Positions 1 through 8,074 of a stretch of DNA of 64,000 nucleotides are shown here, piece after piece. The number at the start of each line of letters is the position of its first letter. Positions within the stretch are counted from its first letter, which is position 1. Under the pieces are notes generated by a model. It did not search any database. It was not told the origin of the DNA and was given only the letters and a program-made list of their open reading frames with translations. The position numbers were made by a program, and so were the translations under genes. Source of the stretch: Winogradskyella eximia (GTDB lineage: Bacteria > Bacteroidota > Bacteroidia > Flavobacteriales > Flavobacteriaceae); assembly GCF_003386165.1 (NCBI RefSeq), contig NZ_QRDV01000006.1:186001-250000 (forward strand), read 5' to 3'.

Positions 1-2
1 GG

Positions 3-134
3 TATAAGCATCAAGAGATTGCTAAACTATTAAAAATTTCTGAAGGCACATCAAAATCGCAATTATTTAAAGCGCGACAAATGCTTCAGAAGAAAATTAA
101 AGAATTAAATAACAACAGTTATGGCTCCAATTAA
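3..134 (+). CDS. RNA polymerase ECF sigma factor, C-terminal end (partial)
   Basis: The frame is open from the window edge and ends with TAA at 132-134. It encodes 43 residues: YKHQEIAKLLKISEGT, then SKSQLFKARQML and a Lys-rich tail. This is the helix-turn-helix of sigma region 4.2 of ECF-type sigma factors (EIA..L.IS.GT.KS.L..AR..L), which binds the -35/-33 promoter element. The gene starts outside the window. Its last 14 bases overlap the ATG of the next gene, so the two are very likely translationally coupled, as is usual for an ECF sigma factor and its membrane partner. Which ECF group it belongs to cannot be told from this fragment. Confidence 0.85.
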   Translation, partial: YKHQEIAKLLKISEGTSKSQLFKARQMLQKKIKELNNNSYGSN

Positions 135-906
135 ATTTGAAGAAAATATAAAAGATAAGCTCGAAAAGCGAATCTTATCTCCATCATCAGAAGGCTGGTC
201 TAAATTAGTTGATCGATTAGATGAAGATGAAAAAAAATATAAAAAACCAATGTATTGGTGGTTGAGTATTGCAGCAGGTTTGCTGATAATGGTGGCAGTA
301 TCGTTTCAGTTTTTTAATACTGACGAGTCAGAAAATGTGTTGCCTCAAATGGTTGAAGAAAATGTAATAGAGGGACAGTTAAATAATAAAAAAATAGAAG
401 ATGAAAAATCTATTAATTTAGTTATTCAAGAGGATAGGGTAGAGGATCAATTAGAAGATAAAAAAGAAACTTTACCTATAATTAATAAATCAGAGATCAT
501 TAATTATAAAAAAAACACTGAAAGAAAAACTAAGAAGCTTATAAGACTTGCGGAACAAAATGATTTAAAAGACGTTGAAAATTTAATTAATAATAAAGAA
601 ATCAATAACCAAGCAACAATAATTGAAGATGCGTTAATAAATGAAACTTTAGCAGTTGCAATTCAAGAATCAAAAAATGAACAGTCAGGTGTAAGTGATA
701 AAGAAATAGATTCTTTATTAAAAGTGGCTAGTAAAGAGCTTTTCAAAGAGAGAATAAATATAGAAACTACCAAAACAGTTAATGCAAAAATGCTATTAGA
801 AACTGTGGAAGATGAAATGGGGCAATCCTACAGAGGAAAAGTATTTGAAGCTTTAAAAGAAAGTTATAAAACTGTTAAAACAGCAGTTGTTAATCGCAAT
901 AACTAA
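121..906 (+). CDS. Single-pass membrane protein, probable anti-sigma-like partner
   Basis: This 261-residue protein has a charged cytoplasmic N-terminus of about 43 residues (start MAPIKFEENIKDKLEKR, then a WSKLVDRLD stretch), one clear membrane helix at about 46-66 (YWWLSIAAGLLIMVAVSFQFF), and a long Glu/Lys/Asn-rich exported part without cysteines. The start overlaps the sigma-factor gene by 14 bases. Proteins with this N-terminus and one helix commonly follow ECF sigma genes in Flavobacteriia. I infer that the N-terminal segment could hold the sigma factor at the membrane. No zinc anti-sigma (ZAS) or FecR motif is visible, so the anti-sigma role rests on position and topology only. Confidence 0.6.
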   Translation: MAPIKFEENIKDKLEKRILSPSSEGWSKLVDRLDEDEKKYKKPMYWWLSIAAGLLIMVAVSFQFFNTDESENVLPQMVEENVIEGQLNNKKIEDEKSINLVIQEDRVEDQLEDKKETLPIINKSEIINYKKNTERKTKKLIRLAEQNDLKDVENLINNKEINNQATIIEDALINETLAVAIQESKNEQSGVSDKEIDSLLKVASKELFKERINIETTKTVNAKMLLETVEDEMGQSYRGKVFEALKESYKTVKTAVVNRNN

Positions 907-908
907 TG

Positions 909-933
909 CCTCGCTGAGCGAAGTCGAAGAGCG
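909..933. repeat. Palindromic intergenic repeat, family R1
   Basis: A GC-rich imperfect palindrome (CTCGCTGAGCG followed by AAGTCGAAGAGCG) stands out from the AT-rich surroundings, right after the stop of the anti-sigma-like gene. It is related to the copy at 6359-6383 (shared CTCG...TCGAAG core). It is one of the small dispersed repeats that crowd the 5-20 kb region. Confidence 0.55.
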
Positions 934-986
934 TTAAATTCAGAATCAAATTAAATAAACATCAATAAATCAAAAAACGAACAGTT

Positions 987-2090
987 ATGAATACAATTAC
1001 TAGATTATTAGTGTTCTTGATATTAATTCTATCATTTGCCACAATACAAGGACAGACCAAAGAATTAGATTCAATTAAAGTTGCTAAAATGAATGACAAA
1101 ATTAGTGACTTAGAGGAGGATAGAACTAAAATTGAAGAACAAGAGAAGTCTATTTTGAAATTAAAGATTTCTAAAATTAATAAACGTTTAGATAGTAAAG
1201 AAATTACAGCAGAAGAAGCTGAAAATCTTAAAAAAGAAGCGGCTAAAACTGCGGCACTTAACATAGAAAATCGTCGTGAAATAATAGACCAAAAAATAGC
1301 ACTTTTACAGAGAAACGGATATGATGCATACCAATATAAAAGAGTTGACGAAGGAAATCGATTGATTCTTAGAATTGGTGGTGATGAGAGTACAAGTGAG
1401 AGCTTTATTTACGTTGGAGATAGGGCAGATGATAAGCCAAGAAAGTATGATAGAAGAACAACAGAAGATATCGTCTTTGCTTTCGGGTTTAATAATACAT
1501 TAACCGACGGTCAGGATTTAGAAGATTCTCCATACAAATTGGGAGGCTCTGGGTTTATTGAATTAGGTTACGCATGGAAAACTCGAATCTTTGAAAATAC
1601 GAACTTTTGGAGATTAAAATACGGTTTCTCTATGCAATGGAATAAGTTAAAGATTAAAGATAACAACTACTTAGTTAATACAGATGGGAATATTTCATTG
1701 CAAGAATATCCCTTAGATGCCGATAAAATAAAATTTAGAACAACAAACCTAGTTATTCCTATGCATCTAGAATTTGGACCTTCTAAAAAGATTGAAAAGG
1801 AAGATTACTTTAGGTATTCAACATTCAAAAAATTAAAAGTCGGTTTAGGTGGATATGCAGGTTTAAATATTGGAAACATGCAAAAAATAAAATACAAAGA
1901 AGATGGAGAGCGTGAAAAAGATAAGCAACGCGACCAATTAGAAGTTAGTGAATTTATTTATGGATTAAGCGGTTATGTGGCTTTAGGAAATGTGGCCCTA
2001 TATGTTAAATACGATCTGAATCCATTGTTTAAAAATCAAGTGGTAGACCAAAATAACATATCTGTTGGATTACGATTTGATATGGATTAA
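987..2090 (+). CDS. Secreted protein with coiled coil and outer-membrane beta-barrel-like domain
   Basis: This 367-residue protein has a signal peptide of about 22 residues (MNTITRLLVFLILILSFATIQG). Residues about 30-105 are a long charged coiled coil (EDRTKIEEQEKSILKLK and similar). From about 120 to the end it has alternating aromatic/polar strands such as FIELGYAWKTR, LRYGF-like strands and LYVKYDLNPLF, ending in ISVGLRFDMD. That pattern suits a small outer-membrane beta-barrel of the porin-family type. It lies 80 bases after the anti-sigma-like gene and before a terminator, so it probably belongs to the same sigma-factor operon and may be a target or effector of that system. Its function is unknown. 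Confidence 0.6.
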   Translation: MNTITRLLVFLILILSFATIQGQTKELDSIKVAKMNDKISDLEEDRTKIEEQEKSILKLKISKINKRLDSKEITAEEAENLKKEAAKTAALNIENRREIIDQKIALLQRNGYDAYQYKRVDEGNRLILRIGGDESTSESFIYVGDRADDKPRKYDRRTTEDIVFAFGFNNTLTDGQDLEDSPYKLGGSGFIELGYAWKTRIFENTNFWRLKYGFSMQWNKLKIKDNNYLVNTDGNISLQEYPLDADKIKFRTTNLVIPMHLEFGPSKKIEKEDYFRYSTFKKLKVGLGGYAGLNIGNMQKIKYKEDGEREKDKQRDQLEVSEFIYGLSGYVALGNVALYVKYDLNPLFKNQVVDQNNISVGLRFDMD

Positions 2091-2112
2091 ATCAATCAAT
2101 CAATCAATCAAT
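2091..2112. repeat. Tetranucleotide tandem repeat (ATCA)5
   Basis: Five perfect copies of ATCA begin directly after the stop codon of the beta-barrel gene. A repeat of this size can change length by slippage, but it lies outside any coding frame and before the terminator. Confidence 0.8.
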
Positions 2113-2126
2113 TTTTGAGTGTTAGA

Positions 2127-2163
2127 AAAGCCTAAGTCTAAATTTTAGATTTAGGCTTTTTGT
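2127..2163 (+). terminator. Rho-independent terminator (bidirectional)
   Basis: Arms AGCCTAAGTCTAAA and TTTAGATTTAGGCT pair over 14 bases with one G-U wobble. The T-run GGCTTTTTGTATTTT follows on the plus strand and an A-run precedes, so it can serve the convergent E1 gene too. It closes the sigma-factor operon. Confidence 0.85.
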
Positions 2164-2171
2164 ATTTTAAA

Positions 2172-4223
2172 TTAGTAATTTAATAAAGCTTCAATTTTAG
2201 CTTTTATTTTTTCAGTTGAAGGAATCATGGTTTGCTCTAAAGTTGAATTCAAAGGAATTGCAGGCATATTCTCACTACCAATAGTCATCACTGGTGCGTC
2301 TAAATATTTAAAGCATTCTTCTTGAATTTTTCCAGCTAATGCACGTGCAAAACTATTGTTTGAAGGTTCTTCTGTCACAACCAAACACTTTCCTGTTTTC
2401 TTAACCGATGTCATAATCGTGGCTTCATCTAAAGGAAACAACGTACGTAAATCAATCACTTCTATCTGATCTTGCATCCCTAATTCTTCCGATGCATTCA
2501 TTGCCCAATGTACTCCCATTCCATAAGTCACAATAGTTAAGGTTTCTACATTTTCTTGTTTCCAGATTTCTTGTAAAACCCAAGCTTTACCAAAAGGCAA
2601 TACATAATCTTCGCTCGGCTCAACAGATGTTGCACCCTGCGTTCCTGGTACTTTAGACCAATATAAACCTTTGTGTTCTAAAATGACAACCGGATTAGGA
2701 TCGTAGTAAGCCGCTTTCATTAAACCTTTTAAATCTGCTCCATTACTTGGATAGGCTATTTTAATACCACGAATATTAGTAATTACAGATTCTACTGAAG
2801 ATGAATGATAAGGTCCACCACTTCCATAAGCACCAATTGGTACACGCAAAATCATAGAAACCGGCCATTTTCCATTAGATAAATAACAACTTCTACTGAC
2901 TTCTGTAAATAACTGATTTAAGCCAGGCCAAATATAATCTGCAAACTGAACCTCAACAATGGGCTTTAATCCAACGGCACTCATACCAACGGTAGAACCG
3001 ACAATAAAAGCTTCTTGAATTGGTGTATTAAACACACGATCGTCTCCAAATTTTTGCGCTAATGTTGCTGCTTCTCTAAAAACACCACCAAGTCTTCCAC
3101 CTACATCTTGCCCATAGAGTAAACATTCTTTGTGCTTTTTCATCAGCTCTTCTACTGCGAATAAAGCGCAATCTACCATCACGACTTTCTCAGAACCTTC
3201 TGGTGAACGTGTTCCTTTTTCCTCAGTAATTGGGGTGGATACAAAATCGTTGGTAAATAAATCTTCCGGTTTTGGGTCTTCAGCCAATAACGCTCTTTCA
3301 AAATCGGACTGCACTTTCGCTTTCGCGGAATTTTCTAGCTCTAAAACGTCTTGTTCTGAAAATCCTGCATCTAGTAATTGTTGTTTTAAAACTGGATAAG
3401 GATCACGAGAGCGTGCTTCTTCTAAATCATCACGATACCATTCCATTCTTACTCCTGAAGTATGGTGATTTAATAATGGTACTTTTGCGTGTACTAAAAA
3501 TGGTCTACGCTCTGCACGAATAGTTTCTATGACTTTTTCTAATGCTTCGTAGCTTTCCGTAAAGTTTGCTCCATCTATTGAGATAGCGTCTAAACCTTTA
3601 AAGCCTTGTGCATATTCAAAAGCATTTTGCGCTCTTGTTTCTGCTGCATTGGCACTAATATCCCAACCGTTATCTTGCACTAAATATAAGATTGGCATTT
3701 GCTTTAATGCTGCCATTTGAAAAGCTTCGGCTATTTCACCTTCGGTTACCGATGCGTCTCCTAAAGAACACACCACCAATGGCAAATCTTTAAGTGTTTT
3801 ATCGTCTAAACCTTGTAATTCTTTATACTGCATTCCCATAGCAACTCCTGTTGCTGGAATGGTTTGCATTCCTGTTGCAGAAGATTGGTGTGGAATTTTA
3901 GGTTTATCGTCATCCTTTAAACTAGGATGCGAATAGTAAGTTCTTCCGCCTGAAAATGGATCGTCTTTTTTAGCCAACAATTGCAACATTAAATCGTAAG
4001 GCTTTAAACCAAAAGATAATAACATGGCATCGTCTCTGTAATATGGAAATGCATAATCTTGAGGTAATAATTGTAAACCTAAAGCAATCTGAATAGCTTC
4101 GTGTCCACGAGATGTTGCATGTACGTATTTTGAAACTTGTTTAAAATTAGCTTCGTATAATTCTGCCATTGCTTTTGCTGTGCAGAGTTTTGAAAATCCT
4201 TTTTTTAGTGTTTCTTTTTTCAT
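2172..4223 (-). CDS. Branched-chain 2-oxoacid dehydrogenase E1, fused alpha and beta subunits
   Basis: This TPP-dependent E1 decarboxylates 2-oxoisovalerate and its relatives and passes the acyl group to the lipoyl arm of E2. The 683 residues contain a complete alpha subunit (about 1-330) and a complete beta subunit (about 345-683) in one chain. The TPP motif is GDASVTEGE at 155 with Asn185. The beta half starts at VVMVDCALFAVEELMKK and includes PIQEAFIVGSTVGMS and the C-terminal transketolase fold. Most bacteria make the two subunits separately; the fusion is common in Bacteroidota. It is the last gene of an E2-BCAT-E1 operon, and its ATG directly abuts the aminotransferase stop. A pyruvate dehydrogenase is less likely because BCAT is in the operon. 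Confidence 0.9.
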   Translation of the reverse strand: MKKETLKKGFSKLCTAKAMAELYEANFKQVSKYVHATSRGHEAIQIALGLQLLPQDYAFPYYRDDAMLLSFGLKPYDLMLQLLAKKDDPFSGGRTYYSHPSLKDDDKPKIPHQSSATGMQTIPATGVAMGMQYKELQGLDDKTLKDLPLVVCSLGDASVTEGEIAEAFQMAALKQMPILYLVQDNGWDISANAAETRAQNAFEYAQGFKGLDAISIDGANFTESYEALEKVIETIRAERRPFLVHAKVPLLNHHTSGVRMEWYRDDLEEARSRDPYPVLKQQLLDAGFSEQDVLELENSAKAKVQSDFERALLAEDPKPEDLFTNDFVSTPITEEKGTRSPEGSEKVVMVDCALFAVEELMKKHKECLLYGQDVGGRLGGVFREAATLAQKFGDDRVFNTPIQEAFIVGSTVGMSAVGLKPIVEVQFADYIWPGLNQLFTEVSRSCYLSNGKWPVSMILRVPIGAYGSGGPYHSSSVESVITNIRGIKIAYPSNGADLKGLMKAAYYDPNPVVILEHKGLYWSKVPGTQGATSVEPSEDYVLPFGKAWVLQEIWKQENVETLTIVTYGMGVHWAMNASEELGMQDQIEVIDLRTLFPLDEATIMTSVKKTGKCLVVTEEPSNNSFARALAGKIQEECFKYLDAPVMTIGSENMPAIPLNSTLEQTMIPSTEKIKAKIEALLNY

Positions 4224-5291
4224 CTAAACCAATTCCTTATTTACTTTAGTCATCCAGTTAAATTGGTCGTCTAACTTACCCGTTTTAATAGCATTCAAGG
4301 TGTCATTGACCTCTAATCCAATTGGACTTTCATCAGAAACATGAATAGTTTCGCCTTCTAATCCGATTTCTTGAATGTATGCTATACCAACGGCTGTTCC
4401 TGTTCCGAAGGCTTCTTCTAAAGTCCCGTTTTCTGATGCTGTTTTAATTTCATCGATAGTAATTTTTCGTTCTGTTACCGTAAAATTCATAGCACGCAAC
4501 ATCTCTATAACACTGGCTCTTGTGATGCCATGCAACACAGAACCGTCGAGTTCTGGTGTGATAAATTCCCCATTAATTTTGAAGAAAATATTCATGGTGC
4601 CAACTTCTTGAATATACTTATGTTCTGCGGCATCTAACCATAATACTTGGTCGTAACCTTTGGCTTTTGCTAATTCTGTTGGACGAATGGCTGCTGCATA
4701 ATTTCCAGCTGCTTTAGCTTCACCAGTTCCACCTTGTGCTGCTCTAATGAATTGCTTTTCTGCCCATAATTTGATGCGTTTACTAAAAAATGGACCTGCT
4801 GGTGACGCCATTATTATAAACTTGTAATGTGTTGCTGCACGCATACCAATAAAGGGCTCATCGGCATACATGAATGGTCTTAAATAAAGAGCGCTTCCAT
4901 CGGTCGGCGGAATCCAATTGTGCTCTAAACCCACTAATTCTTTGAGTCCTTCTACAAATAAATCTTCAGGTATATGAGGCATTCCCATACGATCCGCACT
5001 TTTGTTTAAACGCTTAGCATTTTCTTCTGGTCTAAATAACATGGGTGTACCTTCGGTGTCTTTATAGGCTTTCATCCCTTCAAAAATAGCTTGTCCGTAA
5101 TGTAGAGCCATTGCTGCTGGATGCGTTGGAATTAATCCCATAGGAATAATTCTTGGGGTAACCCATTCTCCGTTTTCGTAGTCGCAAATAAACATGTGAT
5201 CGGTGAATGTGGTGCCTAATGGAATATTATTGAAGTCTAAGGCATCAACTTTTGATGTTTCTACTTTAGTGATTGAAATGTTAGATTTCAT
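4224..5291 (-). CDS. ilvE: Branched-chain amino acid aminotransferase
   Basis: This PLP enzyme of fold type IV interconverts Leu, Ile and Val with their 2-oxoacids. At 355 residues it is the longer BCAT class resembling mitochondrial enzymes (LHYGQAIFEGMKAYK near 83, LYLRPFMYADEPFIG, GEAKAAGNYAAAI with the probable Schiff-base Lys, and QEVGTMNIFF). It sits between E2 and E1 of the branched-chain dehydrogenase, so here it probably supplies the 2-oxoacids for catabolism, although the reaction is reversible. Symbol ilvE is given by family; bcaT would be equivalent. Confidence 0.9.
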   Translation of the reverse strand: MKSNISITKVETSKVDALDFNNIPLGTTFTDHMFICDYENGEWVTPRIIPMGLIPTHPAAMALHYGQAIFEGMKAYKDTEGTPMLFRPEENAKRLNKSADRMGMPHIPEDLFVEGLKELVGLEHNWIPPTDGSALYLRPFMYADEPFIGMRAATHYKFIIMASPAGPFFSKRIKLWAEKQFIRAAQGGTGEAKAAGNYAAAIRPTELAKAKGYDQVLWLDAAEHKYIQEVGTMNIFFKINGEFITPELDGSVLHGITRASVIEMLRAMNFTVTERKITIDEIKTASENGTLEEAFGTGTAVGIAYIQEIGLEGETIHVSDESPIGLEVNDTLNAIKTGKLDDQFNWMTKVNKELV

Positions 5292-5320
5292 ATATGTATG
5301 TTTTTTTAGAGTGTTTAAAA

Positions 5321-5350
5321 CACCCCTAAAGTCCCCTCAAGGGGACAATT
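5321..5350. repeat. Palindromic intergenic repeat, family R7
   Basis: The perfect palindrome GTCCCCTCAAGGGGAC at 5331-5346 is preceded by CACCCCTAAA. It lies in the 65-base gap between E2 and the aminotransferase. Its GC content is far above its surroundings and it could form a strong hairpin within the operon transcript. Confidence 0.7.
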
Positions 5351-5356
5351 CTGAAT

Positions 5357-6664
5357 TTATATTTCTCTATTACTATCAAATTGTTCAAAATAATCGGCTA
5401 CGCGTCGTACAAAGCTTCCGCCTAAAAAACCATCTACGACTCTGTGGTCGAATGATAATGATAAATACATCATGCTACGAATAGCTATTTCATCTCCTTT
5501 TTCAGTGGCGATGACTTCTGGTCTTTTCTTAATTATTCCCAATGCTAAAATGGCAACTTCTGGCTGATTGATTATTGGTGTTCCCATAACGCTTCCAAAG
5601 GTTCCTACATTAGAAATGGTAAAAGTGCTGCCTTTTATATCGTCTCCTGCTAGTTTGTTTTCTCTAGCCTTTCCTGCTAATTCGTTTACGTTACTCGCGA
5701 TCTCTTTTAAATTTTTAGTATCTGCATTTTTTACTACAGGAACTATTAAATTACCGCTTGGTAATGCGGTTGCCATACCAATATTAATGTCTTCTTTTAC
5801 AATAATGTTATTACCATCGACAGAAGCATTAATGTTTGGAAAATCTTTAACGGCTTTGGCTACGGCTTCTACAAATAAAGGTGTGAATGTTAAACGCTCT
5901 CCATGTTTTTCTTGAAAGGCAACTTTGTTAGCATTACGCCAGTTGACCATATTTGTCATATCTGCCTCTACATAAGCAGTAACGTGAGGTGATGTATGTT
6001 TTGAGTACACCATGTGATCTGCAATCATTTGGCGCATGCGATCCATTTCGATGACTTTCCCTTTGCCTTTATCGAAATTTAATTGCGGAATTCTATAAGC
6101 CGTTGGGTCTTGCGTTACAGCTTGTGCAAATTTATAAGGTTGTCCGTCTTCTATATACTGAAAGACGTCACTTTTGCGTAATCTGCCTTCATTTCCTGTT
6201 GTAGGTATTCGTGCTAATTCTTCAAAGCTAATATGATGTTCTTTGGCTATGTTTATAATTAATGGCGAAAAGAAAGTGTTAGTATTATTTGCCGAAAATG
6301 AAGTTGAATTCGAATTGGTAGGCTGCTGAACTGGCTTTGGTCTTTTAGTCTTAGCCTTGTTCTCGACTGCGCTCGAAGGGACAGCTTTAGATTCATTTAG
6401 TGTTTTGGATTTCTTCACTTCTTTTGAAAGGTCTAAAATCGCTAGAACTTCTCCTACAGGAACCACATCTTTAGCTTGAAACATGGTTTTTACTAATGTT
6501 CCAGATGCAGGTGCAGGTACTTCGTTATCTACTTTATCTGTGGCAACTTCAAGAATAATATCTCCTTCTTCAAATGCATCGCCTTCAGCTATTAACCAAT
6601 TGATAATAGTACCTTCAGTTATGCTTTCACCCATTTTGGGCATCTTTAATTCAAAAGTAATCAA
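5357..6664 (-). CDS. Dihydrolipoamide acyltransferase E2 of the branched-chain 2-oxoacid dehydrogenase
   Basis: E2 carries the acyl group on a lipoyl lysine and transfers it to CoA. The 435 residues show one lipoyl domain (1-78, lipoylated Lys44 in EVATDKVDNE), a variable linker (about 80-135), an E3/E1-binding domain (about 138-175, ISFEELARIPTTGNEGR) and the catalytic core ending in SFDHRVVDG. The start is TTG at 6664. No ATG lies upstream in frame, and the first internal ATG (residue 8) would cut off the first strand of the lipoyl domain. Linker residues 95-102 (VPSSAVEN) are encoded by a copy of a dispersed palindromic repeat. E3 is not in the window. Confidence 0.9.
   Translation of the reverse strand: MITFELKMPKMGESITEGTIINWLIAEGDAFEEGDIILEVATDKVDNEVPAPASGTLVKTMFQAKDVVPVGEVLAILDLSKEVKKSKTLNESKAVPSSAVENKAKTKRPKPVQQPTNSNSTSFSANNTNTFFSPLIINIAKEHHISFEELARIPTTGNEGRLRKSDVFQYIEDGQPYKFAQAVTQDPTAYRIPQLNFDKGKGKVIEMDRMRQMIADHMVYSKHTSPHVTAYVEADMTNMVNWRNANKVAFQEKHGERLTFTPLFVEAVAKAVKDFPNINASVDGNNIIVKEDINIGMATALPSGNLIVPVVKNADTKNLKEIASNVNELAGKARENKLAGDDIKGSTFTISNVGTFGSVMGTPIINQPEVAILALGIIKKRPEVIATEKGDEIAIRSMMYLSLSFDHRVVDGFLGGSFVRRVADYFEQFDSNREI
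6359..6383. repeat. Palindromic repeat (family R1) inside the E2 linker
   Basis: TTCTCGACTGCGCTCGAAGG interrupts the AT-rich linker region of the E2 gene in frame. It is a GC-rich imperfect palindrome of the kind otherwise found between genes here (compare 909-933). It adds about eight residues to a flexible linker without breaking the frame. Confidence 0.65.
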
Positions 6665-6835
6665 GCTAGTATAGTTTAGGATTATAAGAATTAAAGATAA
6701 TGTATATCGAATTACACAATTGTTAAAATCTTTTAATTTACTATTGAAAAGGATGTCATTCTTTAATTAATGAATACTGCAGATTATTTAACTTTTAATC
6801 CTTAAATTTACTGCTTTAAAACAACTAATTTTCTC

Positions 6836-7312
6836 ATGCCACACACTCTCGATAAAATAGACACACAACTACTAGCTATACTTCAAAAGAATAGCAATCG
6901 GACGACCAAAAGTATTGCTGAAGAACTCGGCATGAGCACTTCACCAATATTTGAACGCATTAAAAAATTAGAAAAGGAAGGTTATATTGAAAAATATGTG
7001 GCTGTTTTAAACAATAAGAAAATCGGCTTAAAACTGACTGTTTTTATAGGTATTACCTTGCAAGGGCATACCCGAAGTTATTTGGAAAAGTTTGTAAAGG
7101 AAATTAATAACTTCCCGGAAGTTGTAGAATGCCACAGAGTCAGCGGAAACTTTGACTATTTATTGAAACTCGTCGTTGAAGATATTGAGGCTTATGAAAC
7201 CTTTATCATTTCAAAATTGACGCTACTTCCTTATCTAGGAAATGTACAAAGTTTGATTGCGCTATCGACAAGTAAAGAAACGAATGAGATTGATTTGAGT
7301 AGGGTGTTGTAG
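6836..7312 (+). CDS. Lrp/AsnC family transcriptional regulator
   Basis: This 158-residue protein has an N-terminal helix-turn-helix (LDKIDTQLLAILQKNS, then SIAEELGMSTSPIFERIKKL) and a C-terminal RAM/AsnC ligand-binding domain (VVECHRVSGNFDYLLKLVVED). It is transcribed away from the branched-chain dehydrogenase operon across a 171-base gap. Lrp-type BkdR regulators of branched-chain catabolism are known from pseudomonads in the same divergent arrangement, so control of the E2-BCAT-E1 operon in response to a branched-chain amino acid is a reasonable inference. It could also regulate itself. No clear operator could be picked out by eye in the gap. Confidence 0.9.
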   Translation: MPHTLDKIDTQLLAILQKNSNRTTKSIAEELGMSTSPIFERIKKLEKEGYIEKYVAVLNNKKIGLKLTVFIGITLQGHTRSYLEKFVKEINNFPEVVECHRVSGNFDYLLKLVVEDIEAYETFIISKLTLLPYLGNVQSLIALSTSKETNEIDLSRVL

Positions 7313-7340
7313 ACCTGTAAGGTTTTGAAAACCTGACAGA
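7313..7340. repeat. Palindromic intergenic repeat, family R2
   Basis: ACCTGTAAGGTTTTGAAAACCTGACAG begins at the stop codon of the Lrp gene. The arms AGGTTTT and AAAACCT pair, and the outer CCTGT/ACAG also match. It is the same family as copies at 8043, 12780 and 15417. It may double as a terminator between the convergent Lrp and paaY genes. Confidence 0.7.
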
Positions 7341-7369
7341 TATTTAATATTAAGGATTGAAAATAGGAC

Positions 7370-7418
7370 TTCTCGATACAATTCCTATAAAAAATCGGAA
7401 TCACTCGAAGTGACATCA
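7370..7418. repeat. Palindromic intergenic repeat, family R4
   Basis: It has TTCTCGATAC at one end and TCACTCGAAGTGAC at the other, with a central hairpin (ATTCC...GGAAT). It ends just short of the paaY stop codon. Four other copies are at 16392, 17281, 17873 and 19144. Confidence 0.7.
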
Positions 7419-7420
7419 GT

Positions 7421-8020
7421 TTACTTTTTGAATGTTTCTCGAAGTGTTTTATAAATATCATCCTGCATTTTCATATTCTCAGGCACTTCACGAAGTGGCT
7501 CTACTTCCTTTAAAGATTCATGACAATCTGCAGGCAATTGCTGATACAACTGTGTACCTTTAGTTTTCCAAGCAATCATTTCGTCCGTGATACCTCTGAT
7601 TATTTTAGCAGGATTACCAACCACTAAACTTCTGTATGGAATTTTAGTTTCGGCTTTTACGAAAGACATGGCTCCGATTATACACTCGTCGCCAATTTCG
7701 GCATCATCCATGATTACGGTGTTCATTCCAATTAAGCAATTCTTACCAAGATTTGCGCCATGAATAATAGCTCCATGACCAACGTGTGCACTTTCTTTAA
7801 GCGTGATAGACTTACCAGGAAACATGTGTACAGTACAGTTTTCTTGGACGTTTACACCATCTTCTAAAATGATTTGTCCCCAATCGCCACGTATTGCTGC
7901 TCCTGGACCAATGTAACAGTTTTTGCCAATGATGACGTTTCCTGTTACTGCTGCTAATGGATGCACGAAACTTGATTCGTGTACGACAGGTGTGTAATTT
8001 TTGAAAGAATAAATTGCCAT
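7421..8020 (-). CDS. paaY: PaaY-like hexapeptide-repeat protein (gamma-carbonic-anhydrase-fold thioesterase)
   Basis: This 199-residue left-handed beta-helix protein is close in length and pattern to E. coli PaaY (start TPVVHESSFVHP, IRGDWGQIILEDGVNVQENC, GHGAIIHGANLGKNCLIGMN, VGNPAKIIRGITDEMIAWK). Conserved His residues of the metal site (TVHMF, HVGHGAIIH) are present. PaaY is known to hydrolyse CoA esters that accumulate when phenylacetate breakdown stalls. It is the last gene of the paa cluster, 54 bases after the hydratase gene. A generic carbonic anhydrase is the alternative, but the context favours PaaY. Confidence 0.85.
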   Translation of the reverse strand: MAIYSFKNYTPVVHESSFVHPLAAVTGNVIIGKNCYIGPGAAIRGDWGQIILEDGVNVQENCTVHMFPGKSITLKESAHVGHGAIIHGANLGKNCLIGMNTVIMDDAEIGDECIIGAMSFVKAETKIPYRSLVVGNPAKIIRGITDEMIAWKTKGTQLYQQLPADCHESLKEVEPLREVPENMKMQDDIYKTLRETFKK

Positions 8021-8042
8021 ATTTTTATCAATTTGAATTACA

Positions 8043-8070
8043 TCTACAAGGTGCCTAAAACCTTGCAGGA
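8043..8070. repeat. Palindromic intergenic repeat, family R2
   Basis: TCTACAAGGTGCCTAAAACC followed by TTGCAGGA is a degenerate copy of the R2 palindrome with the loop changed to GCCT. It fills most of the gap between paaY and the hydratase gene. Confidence 0.65.
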
Positions 8071-8074
8071 CAGA

